Source: Ianthella basta
Lineage: Eukaryota; Porifera; Demospongiae; Verongiida; Ianthellidae
Direction: 5' to 3'
Assembly: GCA_964019415.1 (NCBI GenBank)
Contig: OZ025874.1
Location: forward strand, 698,012 to 762,011
DNA length: 64,000 nucleotides
Shown here one piece after another: positions 1-12,597 of the stretch. A program made the position numbers and the translations under genes. The number at the start of each line of letters is the position of its first letter. The first letter of the stretch is position 1. The notes beneath the pieces were generated by a model. It did not search any database. It was given only the letters and a program-made list of their open reading frames with translations, and was not told the origin of the DNA.

Positions 1-145
1 ACACACACATCACTTCACACAAACACACCAAACGCGCCACATACGCGCACACACAGACACACACTTGCACACATGCACACACACGCACATGCACACACAC
101 ACACAGGCACACACACTGGTACATGCATGCACACACACACACTCA
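1..145. repeat. CA-rich microsatellite
   Basis: Imperfect CA repeat interrupted by CACG, CATG and CAGG steps. It reaches the window edge, so its full length is unknown. The His/Thr-rich reading frame across it is not a gene. Confidence 0.9.
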
Positions 146-1440
146 CTCATATGTGTCAATGTGGATGACTGCCTGTTTCACCATGTCCATTGGTTCATTA
201 GAAATGCACTTAGCCACACCTGCCAATGCAGAAGACAGAGGTTTAATGATATCTTAGTAACACTACACATGTGTATAAGATATTCATGAGTGCATGCTCA
301 CATGCAGTATCCCATTACAAACACTATTCACAATACAAGCTATTAGTCCACTAGGGTTGCCGTCTGCAGCAACACCTGACATGCAACATGGAAGACATTT
401 GAGGTTAAATATACTACATAATTTGTTACTAATTCATCTAATTAATCATGTGTGAGTGCAACATGCAGTGACAAGATGGATACAGACTGTTAAACAAATA
501 TAAAAAAGTATTTAGAGTTAAAAACCTCATGGGGTGCCGGGGCAACCCTGAACTCAAACTACTTGCTAGCAACTTCCTCTTGTACGTTCAATACGTAGTT
601 CAGATAGTTGGGGATGCAGCACTGCTGATGGCCAGAAAGATACATCACGATGTCATAGACTGTTGGGGTTGCACGAGTTTCGAGTCCTCAGACCAGCAAG
701 TCATCCAGTGAAAGCACCCCTACCAAACTGTCAAAATGCTTTGCTGGTGCTTTCTGATCTACACATGCAACATTATGAATGAGGGGTACATGTTGCTTTG
801 TGCCTGGAGGAGTGTGCTGGCTAAAAACGCTACCCTACGTGGTAATGCTATGATTCGATTGTCTCTCATATGCCAATGGGATGTTTGACCTCTGTTGTAT
901 TTGGGGCTGTACCTCACAAGAGAATAAATAGTTAGGTAAGCTTTCTACTACAATACTCTTACTTAAACGTGTTCCAGAAGAAAGACTTTGTGTTCTTTGG
1001 ATACGTAGTGAAATATGAAGAAAGATGATTTGAGCCTAGCAAACGGAGAGCATTGAGTGCATCTATTTACAATGTCCATTTGTGATAATTGGCGCCATAT
1101 CCCGCAAAACAGTCTTTCGTTAAGCTTTTTACAAGTATCACTCTATTAACACATGTCTATGAATACACGTTCCATTGAGATATGGCAAAACACTGTCAGA
1201 GATGATTTTTAAGCTATGTAAAGACCAATGTGAGCGTCACCATTTCTATGTTAGGAAACTTTTTCCATTTTCTATCAATCTTCGCCAAACTCGGAAGAGA
1301 ATATCACGGCAATAGAGGGGGTGACCTAAGGTAGTTAGTATCTTCGCCACCGGACTCTTTAGACAAAATGGATTAACAAGTGTCAATTCTGTATGTATGG
1401 AGTTTTACGGAAGGAGTCTACGGAATATTTCCAATTAAAT
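146..1440. other. Unassigned stretch before the Helitron-like end
   Basis: AT-rich DNA with only short open frames and no recognisable domain or splice pattern. The last part (about 1260-1500) may be the body of the Helitron-like element whose 3' end lies at 1502; its 5' end was not found. Confidence 0.4.
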
Positions 1441-1451
1441 GGACGGCTCAA

Positions 1452-1502
1452 ATTACGAACTGTAGACTGGGAACCCACCCGAAGGGTGAGCATTCAGCTA
1501 GT
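1452..1502 (+). mobile_element. Helitron-like 3' terminus
   Basis: A short hairpin (CACCC-GAA-GGGTG) is followed by AGCATTCAG and then CTAG, with T as the next base. A hairpin a few bases upstream of a CTRR end inserted before T is the diagnostic 3' end of Helitrons. A near-identical end lies inverted at 35,694-35,735. No Rep/helicase gene is present, so any element here is non-autonomous. The matching 5' TC end was not located. Confidence 0.5.
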
Positions 1503-1617
1503 ATAATTATATAATACAAACATGAAGCCATACAAATACCTAAATCTGAAAACAATATATGGATTCGGCTCCCCAATAATATGATTATTCTACAGCAATA
1601 AGAATGTAGGGATGGCA

Positions 1618-2172
1618 TACCATGTGGGCTTAAATTTTTGTGGAACTAAACTTTTGTGTTTTTGCAGTTCTGGAAGCTATCTGCGAATAGTTTAATCCAC
1701 AAATATTTCGCGCAAGGTTTTCAGTATAATATGGAACAATTCGTACGTACCTTGAATTGTTTCCCTGAACGACGATGTGCTGTTCCTTCCACAAGAACGA
1801 ACTAATTTGGCTTCAATCGTGAAGCTAGCCGCTAAGCAACGGCAGATGAGTGTCAATGTAGCACTGTAGGAAACTCTCGCGCTGGAAGGCTGAAAAGATG
1901 ACAAACATGTGCGCAACAATTCTAGGGAAAGAAAAGCAGTGTGAATTTGCCAAGCAGAATTGTGTCATGCCTTCACTAGGCTCTTCCTTTCTGTGCTTGC
2001 GTGTTAGTCTCCCTTTAAACGGTACAGTACAGCAAGACCATTCTGTTCTCCCTTATCATTGTATTATTACAGTATATGCAATATAAAATGGGTTACCCAG
2101 CATCCACGAATATAGAAAAAATCTGCCATCTGCAAAAGTTTAGTCCCATGAAAATTTAAGCCCATACGGTAA
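1618..2172. mobile_element. CCGTAT-family MITE, copy 1
   Basis: TA-flanked inverted repeats of about 40 bp. The left begins TACCATGTGGGCTTAAATTT and the right ends with the matching complement GCCCATACGGTA. The arms share the AAATTTT-rich block seen in the other CCGTAT elements of this window. The TA duplication suggests a Tc1/mariner/pogo-type transposase. No transposase is encoded. Confidence 0.6.
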
Positions 2173-2205
2173 AACATACAGAAACAAGTAAAGGCTGTAC
2201 ATGGC

Positions 2206-2281
2206 GGAGCATTAACCATGGTCCCTACATGCAAGAATATAGTCCTACATCCTTGAATGTAGGGACCATGGTTAATGCTCC
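2206..2281. repeat. Perfect 25-bp-arm hairpin
   Basis: Positions 2206-2230 and 2257-2281 are exact reverse complements separated by 26 bases. It has no gene content and is part of the composite palindromic element around it. Confidence 0.85.
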
Positions 2282-2339
2282 ACTGTGTAACAGTCTTTAC
2301 ATATTTCTGTACATTTTATGCCATCCCTACATTCTTAAT

Positions 2340-3160
2340 ATTTTGTAGAGAATTTTACTACTTTCAGTTTCTGTGCTTATATGGTGTGCAAGCTGCACAT
2401 GCTAAGTTGCAACCATGGGACATCCATGCAGGTATAGGTCCTTATTTCTGTAAACCTGGATCTCGTCAGCTAGCACCTTTCTGCGCACTGGAATGAGCTG
2501 AGAAACAACAACTGGAAGCTAACTGAATATTAATTAAAAATGGCAAGCCATGCATGCCCATGAATGTCCTTTGAAAAGAAGCGCAAGCTAACTTTGGCCT
2601 AAGTTAGTCTCGTATACACCTTCGAACTGGGTTAGGGTTAGAGCAGCTGGCCGTCTTGTGAGGCTATTGAACATGTGGCATGTGACAGTGGCTGTTGTAC
2701 TATAGTGGTGTTATGTAAGGTCCTTTCCCAAGTGTATTACATCATTTCATTACAAAGATTGGTTGTTTTGTGAGCTTTGGGTCATTGCATGAGACCAGTA
2801 TGATTGTTAGTTAACCGAAGAGACCAAAAAGTGAAGAAATGTATATGCAACCATCAGTCAGAACCACATTAACAAGCATATGTATTACACAATGAGGTGA
2901 AGGGTTGGACCAGAAAGAACTCAGAATAGATTTGCCATCTGCTTCACCAAACATGTACATACACAATAATTATGTGTAATAGTGTGCCATAGTGTGGAAT
3001 ACATGTCACACTACACTGTGTATGGGTGGACATGTGATTGAAGGCCAAATTACATGCATGTGGTACGCGTATATTGTGTAATTAGGAAACACATTTAGCC
3101 AGGAGACTATGTTTTGGCTTTGACCTTAGCCTAACTGTCACCTACATCGTCTTTTGTAAC
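2340..3160. other. No gene seen
   Basis: Low-coding DNA. I see no domain, splice chain or repeat structure I can support. Confidence 0.4.
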
Positions 3161-3171
3161 TCCATTTCCTG

Positions 3172-3206
3172 CTAAATCCACGTCAAAGCCACGGGCTCTC
3201 CAGCCT
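3172..3206 (-). CDS. Possible last exon of the unrecognised 3.2-4.7 kb gene
   Basis: A polypyrimidine/AG acceptor precedes a short frame in phase 1, which ends in TAG after about ten codons. The phase fits the donor phase of the exon at 3889-4061, which is the only support. Another downstream acceptor is possible. Confidence 0.2.
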
Positions 3207-3888
3207 CTGTAGTTGCAGCCAGCCTCACAATAGAAGATGTAAAAAGAATCCAGCACTTGCAATTGATTCCATCTCTTCCGTACAAAGACAGAAACTAGCC
3301 AAAGGCAGTAAGGACTTAAGCTATGGAATCTACGAGGTTCAACTGGCTTAATAAGACAACTCATCCACAGGAAACACACTGAATGAACAGCTAAGCACAT
3401 GCCTTCTTAGATGGCTTGCAAGTCTAAACCAGTTTGAATCAGTCATGCAAAACAGCACAACACGTCATCTACTGTCAGTACAATCGCACAAGTTAGGGTC
3501 ACATTACATAGGGGTCAAACATTGTCATGCACACACAAAGACAAATACACTCACACACGTCGAACAAAACTCATCAAGCCCCTCACTACCTATAATAGGA
3601 ACTTTTTGTGATACAATGCCACCCTTATGTTGTAGTTTATGTAGCTAACCAACAAACCCCACCCATTCCAAAACAATGAATCAGAGGTCAAAATTCACAA
3701 CACATGCAGCTACACACTGATCTTCTGTTCAAGTTGTAAATCATTCCTACAATGGCCATTAACAAATACAGCTTCAAGAAGGGCAGCAGAATCACATGTA
3801 AACTTCCATTCACAATGTTGCTTCAGCCAATTAGCTACATTGGATTGTTTGAGTCAGCTCATGTGACATTTAGGGTTGTCTTCCTTAC

Positions 3889-4061
3889 CACTCAGGGCCC
3901 ACTCTTCCATGATGTGCTCCACCTTCTGACTGCCCAACTCTGGGGATGACAACAACTGTTGCAAAAGACTCCCCTGCTGCAGCTGATTTCCACTGAAGTC
4001 CCCCTTGTATCCCATATGTGGTGCAAAATCCAATAACATGAATATCTGAGCCTCTTGGATG
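3889..4061 (-). CDS. Internal exon of an unrecognised gene
   Basis: On the minus strand a TTTTATAG acceptor opens a 173-bp exon that closes at a G|GTAAGG donor. It enters in phase 2 and leaves in phase 1. The 57-residue stretch has normal protein composition (start IQEAQIFMLLDFAPH, end EHIMEEWALSG) and is probably helical, with no transmembrane segment. Its entry phase matches the exit phase of the exon at 4337-4720, which makes a real gene likely. I do not recognise the family. Confidence 0.5.
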
Positions 4062-4336
4062 CTATAAAACACATTGCAACATTGGTTAAACACTGCCATT
4101 TAATCCATCATCATTTCAGTTGTTGTACAACTACTGCTACATTTTGTAGACTTCTGACTACAGTCAATTTCAGGTTGCTTGTCCCATGAACGTAAAACAA
4201 GAAACCAAATTGATAAATCAAAATTGCCATACCCGATGACATATAATTTCCCATCTAGCTTACCTTCATGAGACAAGCAACCTGAAATAGACTGTACACA
4301 CACATCACATTAGCTAGAAACTACAAAGTTATATAC

Positions 4337-4720
4337 CTTTCCACAGTGGAGACGAGAAGCTGGTCAGTCTTCTTCCAGGTATCCAGCTCCTCTTTCGAGT
4401 GTGGGGAGACACACTGCACATCATTTGGACAATAACTATTTCTCTCAACATCCTTGCACACTTGGTACGGCGGGTCCACTCCCTGGGGAGGCTGCAGCCT
4501 AGATTCTTCCATCATCCTGCCTAGAAACCAGTGATGCAACTCTTCCTCTGAATAGGAGATAGGGCGCTTCTCCCCAACTGGACAGGGTGGCTCCTCTTTA
4601 CACCGTCGGTACAGACCGAATTCTGGACCTGTCGGCCTGCGCTGAATGGTAACTGCTTTAATTGCCGGATTGAGTGTGAGCGATAAACTGAGGCTCCCAC
4701 ACTTGGCCGCACACCAAGTA
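4337..4720 (-). CDS. Exon of an unrecognised gene
   Basis: A long minus-strand frame ends at a GGAAAG|GTATAT donor in phase 2, compatible with the next exon at 3889-4061. The protein is Cys-, Pro- and Glu-containing, with stretches such as RPISYSEEELHHWFLGRM and DPPYQVCKDVERNSYCPND. The upstream limit is a TGA at 4723-4725 in the same frame; the true acceptor is somewhere below it and was not fixed. No domain was recognised. A role cannot be assigned. Confidence 0.45.
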
Positions 4721-4729
4721 ATTCAGAAG

Positions 4730-5570
4730 ACCTGCACAGGGGAAGAATTGTTTTAGCTCAAGCACGCCGTTAAGTTTTGACAGGACTAGCTATTAAACCA
4801 TTAATAGCTAGCATTTTTAGCTGAAGAAAACCACAGACGTCTTCAAAGTGACAACACCAGTGTCCATGTCTGTTGTTCTCACCTACTGAGGCCTTTGGCT
4901 TAGGAATACCGCGGGACTCGAAGCAGAAGCAGATTTCCTCCGCGATCAAGGCGCACCGCTCAAGATAACGCCCAATGTTGTACGGACACGAGGCAATCCG
5001 CGGATCACGCGAGAATGAAATGGCGCGCGGTGGTGCATGCGCCTACACCAGCTCTCAATCATACATATGCATCGCAGGCCAGCACACCCAACAGGGTACA
5101 GCTGCCTTGGCATTACGTGAATGCTAAGTGGCCTCGGTGTGTGGAGTGAATTCCTGCAGGCAGACAGAGTCATTCTGCACCAATGAGCTGCAGTAGCCAT
5201 GGGTGGGGTATTATGGTTTAAGGTGAGGGGTGGGATCTCCAATGCCATTCCTATACACAGTGTGATCTATTTACAATATTAATTATAAGCATTCACCAGT
5301 GGCCACAGGGTAGTCTTATTGCATAGCCAGTGAGGATAGTCAAAGATTGGTCGACTGACTGACCGAGGTGTCAATATCACTCATAGTAATAGCTAGCTAC
5401 TTGGCTGGTACAGGAAGCATTTGAAGGTTTATTAATAACACAACTTGACTAGTAGTGTGCAGTCCGTGCTGTCATCAATAATTCCTGCACACATACATTG
5501 CCCCATGCACCATGTAGGATGTGTACTGTGCAGTGTGGACTGCGGTATAGCATGTGTGCTGGATATATAT
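4730..5570. other. No gene seen (possible upstream region of the minus-strand gene)
   Basis: A moderately GC-rich patch with CG dinucleotides (about 4900-5050) could be a promoter or first exon of the 3.2-4.7 kb gene. I cannot identify a start codon or motif with confidence. Confidence 0.25.
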
Positions 5571-5577
5571 ATCTCAC

Positions 5578-5784
<207 letters not shown>

Positions 5785-7170
5785 ACTGTATGTGTCATGT
5801 AGCAGTTGTAGGGAGTCACTTTTACCACTCTTTAGGGAGGGGAGGGAAGGAAGGAGGCTAGCCCTAGGTAATGCAAGACTCTACCATTTCTGATGTCTTT
5901 CCATTAACATTCATAGCTCATGTGTGTGATAGTATTCCCATATTTCCAACCAATTAGTTCATATTCTTTAGTCTTCAGTCCGCCTACTGGTATTATCCCC
6001 CAAATTATTCCATAATATCCTCAGGCCTACTATGCAGATCATTTTGGTAAAACCAAGTGGAATTATCAACCTGCTGCCAGCACTGTAATGCATTGCAGAA
6101 GAGACAGCACAAGGCAACAGAAGAGGATCATTCTGTTTACTGTTTAATGCATGCATCACTGAAACAGTCACTGCATGGCTTCCTCAGGCTCGCACCACAA
6201 TGCATTGCATTCACTAGTAGCCAAATATGGAGGAGCAGCAATGGGGGTTTACTGGTTGTCATCACCTGACTTTTACCAGAGGCTCCTCCCCCAATTATGG
6301 GAGGTAAGGTAAACTATGACTTAGGGTCAGACACACATCCTCCAACTGCAGCCCCAAATGTGATATTCATAGCTGAGTGATAAGAGGGGTACACTATTCA
6401 TGGTAAACAACTGGACAACAAAAGGTAATGAATAAAATTTGAAGTGTGATGACATTATTCATAGATGGGGAGTATTTTCTCATTGCCATAGCAATAATGG
6501 GAGTCTTCGAAGGATGGAGCAGAAGAAGTCGGCAACACCGTTGCAGAGCACTCGAAAGCACCACTGAGGCAGCGTGGAGAGGATAAGAAGTGACTTTAGT
6601 CTTGTCCTATGGCAAGATTACCACTAGTTCCAAAGCAGCTCCCCAGCGAGATGCACTAAAATTCAAATTGGGGGCGATTATTTTGTGATAAACTAGTTAC
6701 TACACGCCTTTGATGACATGTAGTAAGTACTACTGACTACTACAACATTCCTTGTTATTGTAACGTAGCCAGCTACACACTGTACATGTATTGTTGAAAC
6801 ACCACTGGACACATGCACACAGTGCAGACATGATTGTGCATTCAATGCATTGTACAAGCATCATAACAAATGATCTGACTAAACAGTAACCGAACAGTAA
6901 TGAGCACTGTTAAAAGTATATCTTTTATGGATTACGCAGAGACTGCAGAAAAGTGCTTTCTGTCAGGTCAAATTCGCCTGTTCTGCTCTTCATCCGACTT
7001 TCTCCTCCCATTTCAGTAATTGCTCCACAGAAGACAGCCATACGTATTTGGTAATCACTTCCAGTGGAACGAATATTTGAATTCGTTCATTGGAAGCAAC
7101 CAGTAGTCGAACTTATTATAGAGTATTCGTTCAACCCTTAGTCTCTTACAAACTGTTCACATAAATGGAA
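5785..7170. other. No gene seen
   Basis: Low-coding DNA without recognisable domains. It separates the TG tract from the tandem repeat at 7174. Confidence 0.4.
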
Positions 7171-7173
7171 TGT

Positions 7174-7374
7174 TGTGTACTGCATGGTTGGAGTGAACAT
7201 CACACTGCAAATGGGTGTGCTCACAGTGGCAACCAATTCACACCAAGTTTGGGTGTGATCATCACTCCAGCCCTATTTCTAACAGTGCATGGTTGCAGTG
7301 AACATCACATTGCAAACGGGTGTGCATGCTGACAGTGGGAAACAATGTACACCAATTTGTGTGATCATCACTCC
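7174..7374. repeat. Two-copy tandem repeat, unit about 105 bp
   Basis: The unit contains GCATGGTTG, GTGAACATCACA, GGGTGTG and GTGATCATCACTCCA. It occurs at about 7174-7268 and again at 7280-7374 with scattered substitutions. Confidence 0.75.
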
Positions 7375-7675
7375 ATAATTTTAAAAGTGTATATGATGTA
7401 TGTTGCAATACTGTAGTCCTACTAGTTACACACAGAAATAAATTTAAACAGCAACTGCAGACATGTACAGGTACTATATAATAATCTGAACAATGCAACT
7501 ATGGCTGCATGTCAGAGTAGCAATACACCTTACGACCATTCCAAAGTAAGTGGGCTGCACCAGCTGTCATGCATTACACATTACCTCACGCACACCATGC
7601 ACAGCTAGTCCAACACCAGAGGAGAAATCTGGTGATGACAATTGCTGGCTCAACTTCAATGCTACTTCATTTTCC

Positions 7676-7757
7676 ATGCACCCATACCCACACACCCACA
7701 CGCACGCACTCACGCACACATACGCATGCACATACACACACACACATGCACACACAC
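7676..7757. repeat. CA-rich microsatellite
   Basis: Interrupted CA/CACG repeat. Apparent frames through it are low-complexity artefacts. Confidence 0.85.
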
Positions 7758-8177
7758 GGGGCAGAATATTCCTTGTTAATGACAACGTTACAAAAACAAG
7801 GAATGGAGTCATTTATAACAGTACTAGCCAACATGCTGAGGGACACACGGTACAATGTACTTTCATAATAATTACGTACAGTATTAATTCCAAGACAGGG
7901 AGTTGTAAGCACAGATGTAACACATGCACAGCCTATAATCCAGAACATGCAGAATGCTATAGCTAACCAAAGGTTACTACACTGTATCAGAATGTGATGT
8001 AAAGTATACTCAAACTTACAAAGCAAAAAATGTATGAAGGTTGTGTTTCTTTTAGGAGGACATAAGACAGGAACTTGACAAGAACTACAATACATCCAGT
8101 TGATTTAATGTTTTGTGGTGTTCAATGAATCAGCAATAGATTCTAATCCATTCTAGTGCATACACTTATAGGAGGCT

Positions 8178-9114
8178 CATATGTTGAGGAGTTTCACAGC
8201 CGCACATCTGGTTACCAAGGTGATGGCATGGAAGGTGGCCACCTCTTCTCGCTTATCTTCTCGCAGGATAGGACAAGTGCCAAAAACTGATGTATACTGG
8301 TAGCTATTCTTGTCCGTCACCCCACAGTTTGAGATACCCTTCACAACTGCAAGATCTGGAAAACTTGTTCACTTCCTTGAGCTGGCCAGAGCTCTTGTGG
8401 TACCAGAGCCTTCTATTCCTAAACCAATAAAAGAGATACTGGCACAAATCTTTTTCCCAAATCCAGTGTCTTTGATTGCTAATTGACCAGTTTGTATCTT
8501 GTGGACCTCTTTAACTGGAATGTTTTGAAACAAGCCAGTAGACGAAAGTGGTTGAGTAAATTTCATTTCACTGAGGTAGGAAGTCCAAGCAGGGCTGAGC
8601 TGATACATTTGTGGGTCTAAGCCCATGCCCCTAGCTTTGCCCTATCCCAGGTAGTCTTCCAAGTTGCTGGACAAGAGCACTGCACCACGAAGACTATCAC
8701 CATAGACTGGGTTCTCCATATTTACCTCACAGCAGCCAACTGCAAAAATCACCTCAAGGCTCCAGTTTCGCTCAGTAGCTTCGTCCAACAGCCGGAATGT
8801 TGTGCCAGTAGCTCCACCCATGGTTGCACCCATATGTGGGCACTTCATGTGAACACCGGCCACCACATTGCTTGCATTCTTTTTATCCACAAGCTTAAAC
8901 ACTTCATAGTCGCTTGTTTTACGGACAAACTCAACTCTTACCACTTCACCAAGTAGTGCATCGTTGTCCCAAGTGCACTTCTGTGCTTTATCCCACACAG
9001 CACCCGCACCCAACTTGAGAAAATGGCGAACCACATTCTGTTCTCTTGGACTGGTTGTGAGGATGGCAAAGCGCACTGGAGCTCCTTCAGGAGGTGGAGG
9101 ACTACGCTTGTGAG
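8178..9114 (-). pseudogene. Degenerate last exon with a PNP/UDP nucleoside phosphorylase-like domain
   Basis: A strong acceptor (pyrimidine-rich tract ending CCCTCAG) opens the exon in phase 1. The frame begins with a basic, Pro-rich stretch, then VRFAILTT, the first strand of the phosphorylase fold. It aligns end to end with the intact exon at 24,170-25,128: EQNVVRHFLKLG matches EDQAVRTFLKLG, VIFAVGCC matches VIFLVGCC, and VVKGISN matches LAKGISD. Two in-frame stops break it: TAG near 8645, after EDYLG, and TGA near 8372. Homologous residues continue past both to a final TGA at 8178. The VEME ribose-contact motif is altered to GIEG and a central stretch is missing. I read it as a decaying paralogue. 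Assembly error would have to explain two substitutions to stops, which seems unlikely. Confidence 0.7.
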
Positions 9115-9948
9115 CTGAGGGATTAGGAAGCAGAGAATGCCATGTAGTTCTACAGGATGACACAGACAGTAGAGAAGTACAGATCAGTCATTACGTCTAA
9201 CCACTAACTGCAGTTTGCTGTAGTCGTTTGTGGGGTAAAACATGGCAATTCAGATTGACATTCGTGTACAAATACATACGGCTGGATAGAATAATCATCC
9301 ATGATGGTGTAACAAAGAGTAATGCGCCAACAAGGAGTAGACTGGCAAGTGTGGGATGGATAGTTAGAGCGTAGATAGAGCTGTGAGAGCTATTTCAGTG
9401 CAGCACGGCTGATTTCAGATAAGTAGTCAGACTCATGATCTCAGCCACAAAGCATCAGTTGTTCTGGACACTTTGCCTGTCTGTAGAGCGGTACCTTGTA
9501 ACAATGTATACTTTGTTAGATCGGGACAGGCCCTTTCTACATAGATACACAACCGTGAGTCCCACATTACATACGGCGGTTTTACAGCATGACAACCAGT
9601 GACGTCTGTTTATACGCAAAGAAAACTTGCATGCTTAATAGACGTCATATAACCAAGCTAAGCTCACCAAATGTATACTGAAGTGAAGGAACGAACAAAA
9701 ACAATTGACAGAAACCTTTAACGTGTATATAGACGGGGGTCTACATGTACGAACGCATAAGATAACCAGCAACCTGATGACAAGCATGGGATCACGTAAC
9801 TTTCAGGTATTATGCATTAGACACAAACGGCAGTCTTAAACCTCTCTAGTGACTTGACAGGGTTGGATCGCAAAGCTATTCCCAATGTCAGTACAGACTT
9901 GGGACTTGAAAGTAACCTGTGTGAACACAGCACCCTAACTGTGACACC

Positions 9949-9998
9949 ATACACACACAGTCACATGCATGCACAGACGCACGCACGCACGCACCCGC
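9949..9998. repeat. CA/CACG-rich short repeat
   Basis: Short interrupted CA and ACGC repeat. Confidence 0.7.
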
Positions 9999-10156
9999 TC
10001 ACATACAGAGAGACCATATGGAGCTACTGGTACATCCTGAAGGGGAGATTGCCTGATTTCAGACCTCCAATTGTGACCATCCCACACTGCCTTGTTTGAT
10101 CCTAATCTAGTAGAACAGTTGCTACACCACACTCCACCAGGTGCAGTGAGTGTTAC

Positions 10157-10225
10157 CTTGAGCTGTTGTTGCCTCTCTGCTGGGCTGAGGAGTACCTCTA
10201 GTGTTGCCAGACACTGGGCCAGTTT
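10157..10225 (-). CDS. Small phase-1 linker exon (Thr/Pro/Ser-rich)
   Basis: 69 bp between a TAG acceptor and a GTAACA donor, phase 1 at both ends, so it can be skipped or added without changing frame. It encodes TGPVSGNTRGTPQPSREATT plus AQ, a flexible linker. A near-copy lies at 11,764-11,829 and a diverged one at 12,694-12,759, with the same donor style. It belongs upstream of the PNP-like last exon at 8178-9114. Confidence 0.6.
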
Positions 10226-10494
10226 CTACATCAGGGAAAGAGAGGAGAGGTTATAGCTCAGAAAGTAGCTCACTAAGTATTAGTCACTCACTCCTGACTG
10301 GAGGATACGTCTTACTGATACTACAGTGTGATGCATAAGTGATATCCACCTGAGGCAGAAGCCTGGGGAGGACATCACTTAGCATTACATACATTTGAGT
10401 GTGGCAAATATAATATAAATCACATTAAGTTCAAGTGCGAGATGTAACATATATCACACTCCAATTACCACCCTATTGCCATGGTAACATGATA

Positions 10495-11179
10495 TACTGT
10501 ATGGCTGGAAATTTTGGCGGGAATTTATTTTGGCGGATTGCTGAAATTTCTGTATTTGGCGGAATTTACTTTGGCAGTTTGGCAAAGCCTGTGCCATAAT
10601 GATATTCATAGCAATATGGCTAACCCAGACGAACAGAGCTAGATTGCTGAAGAGTCTCTGAGGAGTACACACGCTGTTGTTTGACCATAATTGGGTTATT
10701 TTCGTTCTTATCCTTAGATTTTACCACGAATGCTGCAACGTACAAAGGCTTTCAAGCTTCCTTTTGGTAGATCTGCTGACGCTCGCCTGCAGCCTGACCT
10801 CGCACACAATCGTACCGCTCCAACGCAGAAACAGAGAACAGGCTGCCGAAATCTGCCGCAGTAAGTTACCGACAATGATCTCAACGTCAGTCTTCACAGC
10901 GACCGCATATAAGACGCCGTTTGGATTGCCTTCAGCTTCCTCGCTCTCTTCTTCCACCTCCGATGTGCAAAACTCTTTGGAAACGTAGTCGGTCTTCGCG
11001 TTGCTGTCAGTTGTGAACTCCATGCTGACAATTAATCCATAGGCCTGGCGCAACCAGGCTTGTTAAGCGGAAAAGCATATGATTGCACAAAGTTTGGCGG
11101 AAGAAATATTGGCGGATTGCTCTCAAAACCGCCAATCCGCCAAAATAAATTCCCTGCCAAAATTTCCGGCCATACGGTA
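10495..11179. mobile_element. CCGTAT-family MITE, copy 2
   Basis: TA-flanked. The left end begins CTGTATGGCTGGAAATTTTG and the right end is the inverse, finishing GGCCATACGG then TA. Several subterminal TTTTGGCGG motifs lie inside both arms (10,510-10,580 and 11,090-11,165). No intact transposase. Confidence 0.75.
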
Positions 11180-11381
11180 TCATGCATTAACTTCTAGCCT
11201 TGTACCCGTCAGTGGATGAGGCTAAATAACTTCTTGCTCTGTCTATGCTCTGTCCAATGTGCATTGAGTGTCCAATGCATTATATGAAGTGCTGGGACTT
11301 CTCGCTGGTTTTCATTTACAGGACAATAAAATTCACGCTGGCCATTCTCAAACATAAATAGTTTATATACAGTACATACCA

Positions 11382-11501
<120 letters not shown>

Positions 11502-11763
11502 GGGTGGGGTTGGGTGGTGAGTGGTAAGGTAGGCCGTGTAAGGGAACATGCATGGACAGCGTTATCATTGTATTTCTATAGATATATAGTATACATAATA
11601 ATATAATTCAATACGAGTGACACAGCTTCCGCAAAAATAAAAACCATGAATATGCATAGTGAAATCCTTGAAAGTTTAGTTCCACATTTAATCCCATATA
11701 GTATCCTGACTACTTGTAGAATGGTTGTACCACACTCCACCAGGCGCAGTGAGTGCATGTTAC

Positions 11764-11829
11764 CTTGAGCTGTTGCTTCTGTTTTGGGCTGAGGGGTACC
11801 TCTAGTGTTACCAGACACTGGGCCAGTTT
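11764..11829 (-). pseudogene. Linker exon copy with lost splice acceptor
   Basis: A 66-bp near-copy of the exon at 10,157, encoding TGPVSGNTRGTPQPKTEATA plus Q, with the same GTAACA donor. Where the paralogue has AG before the first base, this copy has AC. No AG is available close upstream, so it is probably not spliced in. The shared flanks (CACCAGG.GCAGTGAGTG on the intron side) show the exon was duplicated with its introns. Confidence 0.5.
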
Positions 11830-12390
11830 GTGGAGAAGAAAAGAAGGAGAGAGAAAATTGTAGCGCAGCAACCCACCTAATACACAACACCTAATAACAC
11901 CAGTGCATGTGAGTGTCTAACTGCAGTACATTGGGACAAGCTGGGGTTAAATAATTTGCTGCTACTTCAAAAGTGTGTGACTTGCTTGTTAAAATACGTA
12001 TGGTGTAGTATTGGTCGAAACAGGGTGTTCATTGCAGAACAACATTACTGTCAGCCCTGTTCACTTCTCTCAATGTACAGGGTCATCTCCTTATACAGTA
12101 TGCTCAACAGAGAATAGCGCTTTTTGTAACCCAAGTCAGTGACATGTAAGCAATGTTTGATGCATTAAATTATCTCCAAACAAACACTGCCCCATCATGT
12201 GTCAGCACTTGTTGTGAGATATCCAGACGAGTCACCAGTTGTGATTGAGAGACCTTGTACACCTCAGACAAAGCTGGCTGAAATGGTACATAGCTATGTG
12301 GAATGCACAAGTGAAGGACTTGCCTTTCACTACATTCACAAGGAACTATAGGAAGGACAGCTATCAAGGTGTGAAAGTATGCTTACTTAC

Positions 12391-12597
12391 CAGCACAACT
12401 AGCCATTGCTGCATCAAGTTGTGACACTGAGCCCTCAGCACAGTGGTCACTACTGCAGGCACAGACTAACTTCTTCTCAAGGTCTGCACTGAGGGTGTCT
12501 GCTGGGGGAGGAGCCTCCACAGCTGTGTCATCAACCATTTCTGGAGAATCTGTACCCAAGCTGGCAACAGCTGAAGTTTCTCGACATTCTGTCAATT
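12391..12597 (-). CDS. Phase-1 exon of the PNP-like gene
   Basis: 207 bp between the acceptor TTCATACAG and the strong donor GTAAGTAAG; phase 1 at both ends. It encodes an acidic Ala/Ser/Pro-rich segment followed by KKLVCACSSDHCAEG, with four cysteines and a histidine that could bind metal, and then a helical end. No known domain was recognised. It sits between linker exons and, like them, is a frame-neutral cassette. Confidence 0.6.

Larger units (their letters stand above)
1601..2335. repeat. Older inverted-repeat element hosting a nested MITE
   Basis: The 18-bp arms at 1601-1618 (agaatgtagggatggcat) and 2318-2335 are exact inverted copies. Inside lie a TA-flanked CCGTAT-type MITE (1618-2172) and a strong hairpin (2206-2281). 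Weaker flanking arms at about 2178-2199 and 2286-2310 extend the fold. The layout reads as one palindromic element into which another was inserted. Confidence 0.55.

Noticed and set aside
5000..5250. 100-codon minus-strand frame as a first exon
   Set aside because: No start context, splice donor or domain that I could support.
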